DNA from: Streptomyces hirsutus
GTDB lineage: Bacteria > Actinomycetota > Actinomycetes > Streptomycetales > Streptomycetaceae
DNA length: 46,626 bases
NCBI RefSeq assembly: GCF_001418415.1
Contig: NZ_LIQT01000065.1
Span: 1-46,626, forward strand
Direction: 5' to 3'
The position numbers and the translations under genes were made by a program. How positions within the stretch are numbered: position 1 is the stretch's first letter; every line of letters starts with the position of its first letter. The notes beneath the pieces are model-generated. The model searched no databases and was not told the DNA's origin. It saw only the letters and a list, made by a program, of their open reading frames with translations. Shown in pieces: positions 39,629 to 46,626 of the stretch.

Positions 39629-39656
39629 GCTGTCGGTGGTGGCTGCTTGAATGCCG
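39629..39656 (+). promoter_or_regulatory. Conserved 28-bp element upstream of cas8e
   Basis: GCTGTCGGTGG at the left and TTGAATGCCG at the right, with 24 of 28 bases equal to the element at 31407-31434 upstream of cas3. It lies 78 bp before the cas8e start. GTCGGTGG is shared with the CRISPR repeat. As it recurs only at the two cas transcription starts, a common control signal is likely. Confidence 0.5.
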
Positions 39657-39734
39657 ATACGACGCCGGAGCAGGGCTGCTGGGGGCTTTGCCGTGCCGGT
39701 GCGTCATGGACCAGGGTTGTTGGAGGGGATGGCC

Positions 39735-41324
39735 GTGAGTGGGGGATTCGACCTGCGGGTCGAGCCGTGGGTTCCGGTGCGTCTGCTGACCGGGGGGTCG
39801 GCGTGCGTGGGCTTGTGCGAGTTGTTCAAGCGGGCGCACGAGATCGAGGACCTGGAGATGCCGGTGCCGCCGGCAGCGGCGGGCTTGATGCGGATTCTGG
39901 CGCCGATCGCGGCGAGGATCGCTGCCGATGGTGGTGACCGGCTCGACGATCCGGACGTTGCGGAGGACATCGACGACTGGTTCGATCTGCGGGAGCGTGT
40001 GCTGAAGGCGGGCCGGTTCGATCCGCAGGCGGTGGACGCGTACTTCGGCCGGGCAGCTCTGGCGGGCCGGTTCGACCTGTTCCATCCCAAGCGGCCGTTC
40101 CTCCAGGATCCGCGGCTGCGCGCGGAGTGCGTGGACGCGAAGGGGACGCCGAACCCGTCCGGGGTGAACAAGCTCGTGATGGGCCGCCCCACGGGCGTCA
40201 ACGGGGCGGTATTGTTCGGGCATTTCACCGACACCGCGCCCGTGCCGGTACCGGCCGCCGAGGCCGCCTGGCATCTGATCGCGCAGTTGTACTACGGGCC
40301 GTCCGGGCAGTGCACGCCCCGCCGGATCACCGGTGAGCGGGCGGGCAGCGGTGACGCGGCCCCGCTACGCAAGTCCGTCTCCTACTTTCCCTGGGGGCCC
40401 GACCTGTTCAGCACGCTGGTGCTGGCCGTGCCGAGCCCTCAGGCCGAGGTCGACTGGGAGGCGCAGGACGCTTGCCCGTGGGAGGAGGACCTCAACGCCC
40501 CTCTGGAGTCTTTGCCGCCGGTCACGTGGCCGGGCCGGATGCTGACCGGCCGGTTCCGTCATGCCGCGTTGCTCGTGCCGTCCGAGGACGGCCGGACGGT
40601 GACCGACGCCTACATCACCTGGTCGACGCACGAGCCGCCGCAGAAGGTGCGTGATCCGTACCAGATCCTCGACCGGCGCAAGGACGGGGACTTCCAGCCG
40701 CGGGAGGCCGACGGGGCGAGGGCCCTGTGGCGGGATCTCGACTCGCTGCTGCTGAAGGACAGTCGGCAGGACGCCCGGCGCCCTCCGGCTCTCGAGCACC
40801 TGCCCAGGCCGCTGCTGCCACGGTTGAGGGTGCGCGCCTACGGTTTCGACCAGGACGGTCAGCAGAAGGACAGCGTCTGGTTCCGGGCGACGAGTCCGCA
40901 GGTCCTGCAGTGGCAGGAGGAGAACGACGCGGAGATGGCCTATCACGTCAAGCGCTGCCACGCTGCTGCGGAGAAGGCAGGTGACCGGCTGGACTTCGCC
41001 GCGAGGATCGCCTGGAAGATCGCCACCGACGCGGGTGTAGACCTGTCGCCCAAGGCCAAGATCAAGCTGGATGCCCGCAAGCCCGGTCCGTGGGCTTCTG
41101 CCGCGCTGACTCGTTACTGGCCGGCCGCCGAAAAGAAATTCTGGCAGCTTACCGAGCCCGGCCGCATCACAGACCGGGTCGACAAGCCGTTCGTCGACGC
41201 GGCCCTCGCCGCTCTCGACGAGGCCATCGGCCAGGCCAACCGTGCGGACATCCGGGTGGCGCGCGCCCGTCACCGCGCCCGCGGTCTCCTTCTCACACTG
41301 CTGCAGCCGTCCGCATCCGACTGA
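39735..41324 (+). CDS. cas8e: Cascade large subunit Cas8e (Cse1/CasA)
   Basis: 529 residues, matching the size of I-E large subunits, which read the PAM and recruit Cas3. The N-terminal FDLRVEPWVPVRLL, the segment FDLFHPKRPFLQDP, the PAM-region stretch NKLVMGRPTGVNGAVLFGHF and PSGQCTPRRITG are typical of Cse1; the C-terminal four-helix bundle occupies the last 130 residues. I use the GTG at 39735 because GGAGGGG is 6 bp upstream; the ATG at 39729 abuts that site directly. It begins the operon cas8e-cse2-cas7e-cas5e-cas6e-cas1-cas2. The relic CRISPR unit and a 28-bp conserved element lie upstream. Confidence 0.94.
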   Translation: MSGGFDLRVEPWVPVRLLTGGSACVGLCELFKRAHEIEDLEMPVPPAAAGLMRILAPIAARIAADGGDRLDDPDVAEDIDDWFDLRERVLKAGRFDPQAVDAYFGRAALAGRFDLFHPKRPFLQDPRLRAECVDAKGTPNPSGVNKLVMGRPTGVNGAVLFGHFTDTAPVPVPAAEAAWHLIAQLYYGPSGQCTPRRITGERAGSGDAAPLRKSVSYFPWGPDLFSTLVLAVPSPQAEVDWEAQDACPWEEDLNAPLESLPPVTWPGRMLTGRFRHAALLVPSEDGRTVTDAYITWSTHEPPQKVRDPYQILDRRKDGDFQPREADGARALWRDLDSLLLKDSRQDARRPPALEHLPRPLLPRLRVRAYGFDQDGQQKDSVWFRATSPQVLQWQEENDAEMAYHVKRCHAAAEKAGDRLDFAARIAWKIATDAGVDLSPKAKIKLDARKPGPWASAALTRYWPAAEKKFWQLTEPGRITDRVDKPFVDAALAALDEAIGQANRADIRVARARHRARGLLLTLLQPSASD

Positions 41325-41398
41325 ACCCACCCGGCTGCGCCCACGCCGACGCTGTCGGCGCTTCGTCACCTCACCCTTCCCCGCATCAGGGATGTCTC

Positions 41399-42031
41399 AT
41401 GACCGATTCCGTGCCGGCGGTGTCTGTTCCGCCGACCTCCTCGACCGTCCGTATCTCGGACCGGTTCGTCGCCTACGTGCACCAGGTGTGCGAGTCCACG
41501 CAGGCCCGTGCCGCCCTGCGGCGCGGGCTCGGGCTGCCGGTGGAGCGGTGCAACTACATGCACCGTTACCTGGTGCCGTGGATGCGCGACCACGACGACC
41601 AGCACCATGCCGATGTTCGGCGGGCGTACTACGCGGTGGCCTCGCTGATCGCCGCACGTCCCCGCTCGGCCCGCGACGCCACGCCCGACGAGAGCGCGTC
41701 CGTCTCCTGGTACGAGCGTTCCAACCTGGGCGCCTCGCTTGGCCAGGCCGTCTCTCAGGGCGTCCTGAAGGAGAACTCTGCCGAAAGCGCTCTTCACCTG
41801 ATGGCCCGCCAGAGCAGTGATGCCGTCCACCCGGGCCTGCCCGCCCTCGTCCGCCAGCTCCTGGTCGGCGGCATCGCGGTCGACTGGGCGGTCCTCCTGG
41901 AGGACCTTGCCCGGTGGAACCGCAGCCGCGACCGTATCGCCACCCGCTGGCTCGAGAGCTACTTCCGCACCGCCAGCAGCGGCACGACCGAGCCCGCCCC
42001 CTTTGATTCTGCCGAGGAGAACGACCGATGA
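41399..42031 (+). CDS. cse2: Cascade small subunit Cse2 (CasB/Cas11e)
   Basis: 210 residues, mostly helical and basic, as expected for Cse2, two copies of which hold the target strand in Cascade. RFVAYVHQVCESTQARAALR and CNYMHRYLVPWM are near the N-terminus, and LARWNRSRDRIATRWLESYF closes the domain. The ATG at 41399 follows CAGGG. It is preceded by a 74-bp gap after cas8e and overlaps cas7e by ATGA. The N-terminal 18 residues are Ser/Thr/Pro-rich and probably flexible. Confidence 0.9.
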   Translation: MTDSVPAVSVPPTSSTVRISDRFVAYVHQVCESTQARAALRRGLGLPVERCNYMHRYLVPWMRDHDDQHHADVRRAYYAVASLIAARPRSARDATPDESASVSWYERSNLGASLGQAVSQGVLKENSAESALHLMARQSSDAVHPGLPALVRQLLVGGIAVDWAVLLEDLARWNRSRDRIATRWLESYFRTASSGTTEPAPFDSAEENDR

Positions 42032-43155
42032 CTCTCTACCTGGACCTGAGCGCCCTGCAGTCGGTGCCCGCCGCCAACCTCAACCGTGACGACCTCGGCT
42101 CCCCCAAGCAGGTGCGCTACGGCAACGCTCCCCGCATCCGGGTCTCCAGCCAGTCCTGGAAGCGGGTCATCCGGCTCGGCGTCGAGCAGGATCTCGGGGA
42201 GAAGGCCGCCCGCACCCGCCTGGTGCCGGCGAAGGTGCAGCGCGCCCTCGAGAGCGCCGGCTGGCCGACCGAGCTGGCCGCGTTCGCCGGAGCGCAGGTC
42301 GCCGCGAGCGCCGGGAAGAAGGGCATCGGCACGGAATCGGCCGGCCACACCTCGGTGCTGCTGTTCCTGCCGGAGGCGGCCATCGACGAACTGGCCGCCG
42401 TGTGCGCCGAGCACCGTCAGGCCCTGGAGGCGGCCCAGGACAAGAAGAAGCCCGGCCAGGTACTGCCGCCCCAGACGATCGAGGCGATCCTCAAGCGGCG
42501 CACCGCCTCCATCAGCCTGCTGGGTCGCATGCTCGCCGAGCTCCCGGACGCCAACGTGGACGGGGCGGCCCAGGTCGCCCACGCGTTCACCACGCACGCC
42601 GCCGAGCCGCAGCGTGACTACTTCACCGCCGTCGACGACTGGCTGGGCGAGGCCGAGACCGGCAGTGGTCACCTCGACACCGCCGAGTTCAGCGCCGGCG
42701 TCTTCTACCGGTACGCGACCGTCAACGTCGCCGACCTGCTGAAGAACCTGGAAGGCGACGTCAAGGCCGTCCGGACCGTACTCAGCTCCTTCGCCGAGCA
42801 CTTTCTGCTCTCCCTCCCGCAGGCCAAGAAGAACAGCACCGCCCCGCACACCGTCCCGGACCTGGCCTACCTCGCCGTGCGTGAACACCGACCGCTCTCT
42901 CTGGCCGCGGCCTTCGAGACACCCGTCACCGGCGACCAGCAGGGCGGCTTCTCCCAGCCCTCCCGGCAGGCCCTCGACGCCTACGCCGGCAACATCAACC
43001 GCCTCACCGGCAACCGCAACCGCCGCTTCCACGGCCACACCGTCATCAACCCCAAGGAGAAGCACGCTGGGCTCGGCACCGCCCACGACTCCTTCGACCA
43101 GCTGATCGATGCCGCCGTCGATGCTGCTGTGCCCGCTGTGCAGGATCAGCAGTGA
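42028..43155 (+). CDS. cas7e: Cascade backbone subunit Cas7e (Cse4/CasC)
   Basis: 375 residues. Six copies of Cas7e bind the crRNA spacer along the complex. The RAMP fold begins YLDLSALQSVPAANLNRDDL, followed by RVSSQSWKRVIRLGVEQ, RTASISLLGRMLAELP and GVFYRYATVNVADLLKNL. The closing region has NRNRRFHGHTVINP. It is coupled to both neighbours by 4-bp overlaps (ATGA and GTGA). The size and motifs are those of the family, with nothing odd. Confidence 0.94.
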   Translation: MTLYLDLSALQSVPAANLNRDDLGSPKQVRYGNAPRIRVSSQSWKRVIRLGVEQDLGEKAARTRLVPAKVQRALESAGWPTELAAFAGAQVAASAGKKGIGTESAGHTSVLLFLPEAAIDELAAVCAEHRQALEAAQDKKKPGQVLPPQTIEAILKRRTASISLLGRMLAELPDANVDGAAQVAHAFTTHAAEPQRDYFTAVDDWLGEAETGSGHLDTAEFSAGVFYRYATVNVADLLKNLEGDVKAVRTVLSSFAEHFLLSLPQAKKNSTAPHTVPDLAYLAVREHRPLSLAAAFETPVTGDQQGGFSQPSRQALDAYAGNINRLTGNRNRRFHGHTVINPKEKHAGLGTAHDSFDQLIDAAVDAAVPAVQDQQ

Positions 43156-43946
43156 GCGGGCTCCTGCTGCGTTTGGCTGGCCCCCTGCAGTCCTGGGGTG
43201 AACGCTCCGCGTTCACCCCGGTGCGGGACACCGCGCCCTTCCCGACCCGCTCCGCACTGATCGGAATGTTTGCTGCGGCCGAGGGAATCGGCCGCGATGA
43301 GGCGGGCCTGGACCGCTACCAGGACCTGCGGTTCACCGTGCGCGTGGACCGGCCGGGCGTCCGGCTCGTCGACTACCACACCGTCGGTGGCGGATTCCCC
43401 AAGGACCGCACCGCCGCCACCAGCGGAGGCAGCAACAAGGGTGCCGCCGTCATCACCCGACGCCACTACCTGTCCGACGCGGTGTTCGTCGTCGCCGTCA
43501 CCGCAGCCGACGAGACCGTCGAGCGCCTTGCGGATGCCCTGAGCCGCCCGCACTGGGCGCCCTATCTGGGCCGTCGTTCCTGCGTCCCCGACGAGCCGTT
43601 CCTCCTGCGCCGCCACGTCGACGACCCCGAGGAAGAACTCCGCACCCGGGTGCCGCTCAGCCGCACCGCACCGCGGGCGAAGGACGGCGACGGTCAGGAA
43701 GCCGGGACGGTCGCCGTGGAATTCCTCCTGGAACAGCCACCGTCCACCAGTACTTCCGGACAGCCTGTACCGGTCGACGTCATCGACGTGAACGACGTGC
43801 CGGTGAGCTTCGCCCAGCACGGCCGCAGCCACACCGGCCGCCGCCTCCACCGCACCCGGGTACTGGTGCCCCGCTCCCTCGCAGGCCCCTCAGAGACTCT
43901 GATGCAGCGCCTGATCGACTACGCCCACCTCGAGGAAAGCGCATGA
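43152..43946 (+). CDS. cas5e: Cascade subunit Cas5e (CasD)
   Basis: 264 residues. Cas5e binds the 5' handle of the crRNA at the foot of Cascade. It opens with LLLRLAGPLQSWGERSAFTP, the characteristic Cas5 start, and PTRSALIGMFAAAEGIGRD follows; a glycine-rich part (GGGFPKDRTAATSGGSNKG) and RRHYLSDAVFVVAV come mid-protein. Start is a GTG overlapping the cas7e stop. It overlaps cas6e by ATGA. Confidence 0.94.
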   Translation: MSGLLLRLAGPLQSWGERSAFTPVRDTAPFPTRSALIGMFAAAEGIGRDEAGLDRYQDLRFTVRVDRPGVRLVDYHTVGGGFPKDRTAATSGGSNKGAAVITRRHYLSDAVFVVAVTAADETVERLADALSRPHWAPYLGRRSCVPDEPFLLRRHVDDPEEELRTRVPLSRTAPRAKDGDGQEAGTVAVEFLLEQPPSTSTSGQPVPVDVIDVNDVPVSFAQHGRSHTGRRLHRTRVLVPRSLAGPSETLMQRLIDYAHLEESA

Positions 43947-44593
43947 ACGACCATCCGGTGATCGCACGCATCCGCCTCAACCCGCACAGCCGCGACGTGC
44001 AGCGGGACCTGCGCGACGCCACCCAGATGCACCGCACCGTCATGCGGATGGTCCCCGACGGCCTCGGCGACGCCCCCCGTCACCAGGCCGGGCTGCTGTA
44101 CCGCCTGGACGAGACCGACACCTCCAGCACCCTCCTCGTCCAGGCCGCCAGGCTCGACCCGGCACACCTGCCCACCGGATACGGCCAGGCCGATGTCAAG
44201 AGCCTCGCCCCGATGTTCACCGCACTGCGCAAGGGACTCGGCGTCCGCTACCGCATCGTCCTCAACCCCGCCAAACGGGAGCGGCTCTCCCTGGAGGAGA
44301 AGGGGACGCGAGGACGGATCGTGCCGCTCTCCGGCGCCGACGCCGACCAGTGGTGGCTCCGCCGGGCCGCCGAAGCTGGCCTCGACCTTCACGTCCTGAC
44401 CCCCATCAGCATGGAGCCGGCCCGCCCCCGTGGCCGAGACGCCCCCCGCATGCGGCACAGCCTGCTCCGTTACGACGGCACCGCCGCCGTCACCGACCCC
44501 GACGCTCTCCGAGACGCCGTCATCCACGGCATCGGACGTGGCAAACCGTACGGCGCGGGACTGCTCAGCCTCGCACCCGTGAGAACCACGTGA
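43943..44593 (+). CDS. cas6e: CRISPR RNA endoribonuclease Cas6e (Cse3/CasE)
   Basis: 216 residues. Cas6e cuts the pre-crRNA within each repeat hairpin and stays bound to the 3' handle. His30 in QMHRTVMRMVP is the expected catalytic histidine, and the glycine-rich loop GIGRGKPYGAGLLSLAP near the C-terminus is the family signature. Both arrays carry a repeat with a CCCC/GGGG stem it could process. It overlaps cas5e by ATGA and cas1 by GTGA. Confidence 0.94.
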   Translation: MNDHPVIARIRLNPHSRDVQRDLRDATQMHRTVMRMVPDGLGDAPRHQAGLLYRLDETDTSSTLLVQAARLDPAHLPTGYGQADVKSLAPMFTALRKGLGVRYRIVLNPAKRERLSLEEKGTRGRIVPLSGADADQWWLRRAAEAGLDLHVLTPISMEPARPRGRDAPRMRHSLLRYDGTAAVTDPDALRDAVIHGIGRGKPYGAGLLSLAPVRTT

Positions 44594-45603
44594 GCGCGCC
44601 ACGACGGGGCGGCGACGCGCGCAGACGCCTCGCCGCCCCCACCCTGGCTATGCTCCCCCGCGTCGCGGACTCCCTGTCCTTCCTCTACCTGGACATGGTC
44701 CGCGTGGTGCAGGACGACACCGGAGTGTGCGCGCAGATCCAGATCGACGAACACCGCACCGACCTCGTCTACATCCCCACCGCCGCCCTGTCCTGCCTGC
44801 TCCTCGGCCCGGGCGTATCCATCACCACCCCGGCCCTGACTACCCTCGCCCGGCACGGCACCAGCGTCGTCTGCGTCGGAGCGGGCGGCGTCCGTGCCTA
44901 CGCGGGCATCCTCCCGGACTCCCTCACCACCCACTGGCTCGAACAACAGGTCGCGACGTGGGCCGACCCGACGCGGCGCCTTGAGGTTGCCGTTCGCATG
45001 TACCGGATGCGCTTCAAGGACGCCGACGTACCGGAATCCGTCACCCTGGACCAGCTCCGCGGTATGGAAGGCCAGCGTATGAAGGCGTTCTACAAGATCC
45101 TCGCGCAGCAGCACGGCATCGGACGCTTCCGCCGCAACTACCGGCCCGACCAATGGGACACCCAGGACCCCGTCAACCTCGCCCTGTCCGCCGCCAACAC
45201 CTGCCTGTACGGCGTCGTCCACGCCGCCCTGCTCGCTCTCGGACTCTCCCCGGCCCTCGGCTACGTCCACGCCGGCACCCAGCACGCCTTCATCTACGAC
45301 ATCGCCGACCTTTACAAAGCCGACATCACACTCCCCCTCGCCTTCGCCCTCCACAGCTCCGACAACCCCGAACAGGAAGCCCGCCGCCGCTTCCGCGAAG
45401 ACCTCCGACTCCTGCGTCTCCTGCCCCGCATCGTCCAGGACGTCCAGTCCCTGCTGACCCCGCCCCACACCCACACGACCACAGCCGACGATGACATTGA
45501 CGAGGAACGCTCCGAACGGCGTGACGTGCGGATGGTCCACCTCTGGGACCCCAAAGCCGGAGTCCTCCCAGCAGGCGTCAACTACGCCGAAGGAGGCGGC
45601 TGA
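44590..45603 (+). CDS. cas1: CRISPR integrase Cas1 (type I-E)
   Basis: 337 residues. Cas1 joins new spacers to the leader end of arrays. Metal ligands fit Glu in GMEGQRMKAFY, His in GYVHAGTQ and Asp in YDIADLYK, matching the Glu-His-Asp triad of Cas1e. ANTCLYGVVHAALLALG is the usual helical core. The GTG start overlaps the cas6e stop. The last 60 residues (from LLTPPHTHTTTADDD) form an extension longer than that of Escherichia coli Cas1, with an acidic patch and a final WDPKAGVLPAGVNYA. Its stop overlaps the cas2 start by 1 bp. Confidence 0.95.
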   Translation: MSAPRRGGDARRRLAAPTLAMLPRVADSLSFLYLDMVRVVQDDTGVCAQIQIDEHRTDLVYIPTAALSCLLLGPGVSITTPALTTLARHGTSVVCVGAGGVRAYAGILPDSLTTHWLEQQVATWADPTRRLEVAVRMYRMRFKDADVPESVTLDQLRGMEGQRMKAFYKILAQQHGIGRFRRNYRPDQWDTQDPVNLALSAANTCLYGVVHAALLALGLSPALGYVHAGTQHAFIYDIADLYKADITLPLAFALHSSDNPEQEARRRFREDLRLLRLLPRIVQDVQSLLTPPHTHTTTADDDIDEERSERRDVRMVHLWDPKAGVLPAGVNYAEGGG

Positions 45604-45920
45604 TGCCCTCCATGGTCGTCATCGCCACCACCGCGGTCCCCGACCACCTGCGCGGCGCCCTCAGCCGATGGACCAGCGAAGTAGTGCCCGGCATCTTCGT
45701 CGGCAGCGTCTCGGCCCGCGTCCGTGATGAACTCTGGAACGCCGTCACCGAAGTCGTGGGCAACGGCGCCGCCGTTCTTGTCCACCCCGCCGCCACGGAA
45801 CAGGGCTACGCCATCCGCACCGCAGGAACCCGCCGCCGGGTCCCTGTCGACTTCGACGGCCTTACTCTGATCCGCATGACCGCCGCACCAAAGGTAAAGG
45901 AAATGCAATCCCCCTCTTAA
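45603..45920 (+). CDS. cas2: CRISPR adaptation protein Cas2 (type I-E)
   Basis: 105 residues. Cas2 dimers bridge Cas1 dimers during spacer capture. VVIATTAVPDHLRGALSRW opens the ferredoxin-like fold, followed by VPGIFVGSVSARVRDELW and VDFDGLTLIRM, as in Cas2e (CasB-type TIGR01873-like proteins). The ATG overlaps the cas1 stop by 1 bp. The last 8 codons lie within the leader of array 2 (45897-45937), so the gene and leader share sequence. Confidence 0.93.
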   Translation: MPSMVVIATTAVPDHLRGALSRWTSEVVPGIFVGSVSARVRDELWNAVTEVVGNGAAVLVHPAATEQGYAIRTAGTRRRVPVDFDGLTLIRMTAAPKVKEMQSPS

Positions 45921-45937
45921 GGTGCAGGTCAGGAAGG
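45897..45937 (+). promoter_or_regulatory. CRISPR leader of array 2 (repeat-proximal part)
   Basis: The 41 bp before the first repeat end with GCAGGTCAGGAAGG, identical to the same 14 bp beside array 1, and 33 of 41 positions match the array 1 leader. It overlaps the end of cas2 by 24 bp. Cas1-Cas2 probably recognises this common sequence in both arrays. Confidence 0.75.
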
Positions 45938-46626
45938 GTCCTCCCCGCCGACGTGGGGGTGTTCCGATCTGGGACGCCACGATCGCGGCCAACCCGGGGT
46001 CCTCCCCGCCGACGTGGGGGTGTTCCGGTGTGATGGTGGCCGGGTGAGCGGGGCGGTTGGTCCTCCCCGCCGACGTGGGGGTGTTCCAGGCGGGCGCCCG
46101 GGTGGGCGGTCACCGCGACGGGTCCTCCCCGCCGACGTGGGGGTGTTCCGTACCAGGACTACGTTGCCCGGGCCCGCGGCCTGTCCTCCCCGCCGACGTG
46201 GGGGTGTTCCGTCCTCGTGCGCCCGCTTCCGCTCGTCGCCCTCGTCCTCCCCGCCGACGTGGGGGTGTTCCGGAAGAGTGCACCGAGCTGCGTGAGGAAC
46301 AGACGTCCTCCCCGCCGACGTGGGGGTGTTCCGTGTTATCTGGTCTGGGCGACGTGGGAGAAGGCGTCCTCCCCGCCGACGTGGGGGTGTTCCGCCGCTG
46401 AAGAACGGCTTCAGCACGGTGTCCCAGTCCTCCCCGCCGACGTGGGGGTGTTCCGGCACCGTCCAGAACCTCGAAGACGCCAACCGTGTCCTCCCCGCCG
46501 ACGTGGGGGTGTTCCGCGGTACCAGCGGACCGGCCGGGTGTTTCCGTCGTCCTCCCCGCCGACGTGGGGGTGTTCCGCCGGCCCCGCCGGCGCCGACCGT
46601 GGCGAGCCTGTCCTCCCCGCCGACGT
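45938..46626 (+). CRISPR. Type I-E CRISPR array 2, 11 full repeats plus a partial one, continuing past the window
   Basis: 28-bp repeats beginning GTCCTCCCCGCCGACG and ending TGGGGGTGTTCC start at 45938, 45999, 46060, 46122, 46183, 46244, 46305, 46366, 46427, 46488, 46549 and, cut by the window end, 46610. They differ from array 1 by one base (G for A at position 10). Spacers are 33 bp, except one of 34 bp (46088-46121). The first repeat follows the leader, so the array is read rightward and its oldest end is outside the window. All visible repeats are identical. Confidence 0.97.

Overview
The window is high-GC, densely coded actinobacterial DNA and most resembles Streptomyces. Genes start at ATG, GTG or TTG behind purine-rich ribosome binding sites, operons overlap by 1-11 bp, and a type I-E CRISPR-Cas locus has GTCCTCCCC...GTGTTCC repeats. 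The species cannot be named from the sequence.

Region 1 (about 0.1-24.6 kb) is a catabolic island. It holds a meta-cleavage set of two-component flavin monooxygenase, fused flavin reductase, extradiol dioxygenase, C-C bond hydrolase and a diverged hydratase. It also holds a gentisate set of 3-hydroxybenzoate 6-hydroxylase-like monooxygenase, gentisate 1,2-dioxygenase-like cupin and FAH-family hydrolases. Around these are two phytanoyl-CoA-dioxygenase-like Fe(II)/2-oxoglutarate oxygenases, two SDRs, an MmgE/PrpD protein, an Old Yellow Enzyme-type reductase, a 4,5-dihydroxyphthalate decarboxylase-like protein and two MFS transporters. An IclR and a GntR/UTRA regulator sit in the middle. SDR, FAH and PhyH genes all occur twice. 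Two palindrome families in the promoter regions suggest two regulons: a 20-bp TCATYCG-N6-CGRATGA type (five sites) and a 15-bp TGCCACCTGGTGGCA type (three sites). The substrate is unknown, but an aromatic or alicyclic acid entering ring cleavage fits the genes.

Region 2 (24.6-27.8 kb) is a scar zone. It contains an IS630 element with visible inverted repeats and a broken transposase, a structured non-coding stretch, a truncated rhomboid protease gene and a tyrosine integrase. A decayed IS3 remnant lies earlier, at 3.2-4.2 kb.

Region 3 (27.8-46.6 kb) is a complete type I-E CRISPR-Cas locus. Array 1 (about 55 repeats, read leftward) is followed by cas3, then cas8e-cse2-cas7e-cas5e-cas6e-cas1-cas2, then array 2 (read rightward, running off the window). 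The two leaders are homologous and face inward. cas3 is separated from the Cascade operon by a 4.8-kb insertion whose ends (34340 and 39126) carry imperfect inverted repeats and a 7-bp target duplication, GGCACCC. It carries two divergent DUF5994-like genes, an ISL3 transposase fragment, a small unknown gene and a GAF-SpoIIE phosphatase gene, with no intact transposase. It appears to have inserted into a degenerate CRISPR repeat; a relic two-repeat unit remains upstream of cas8e.
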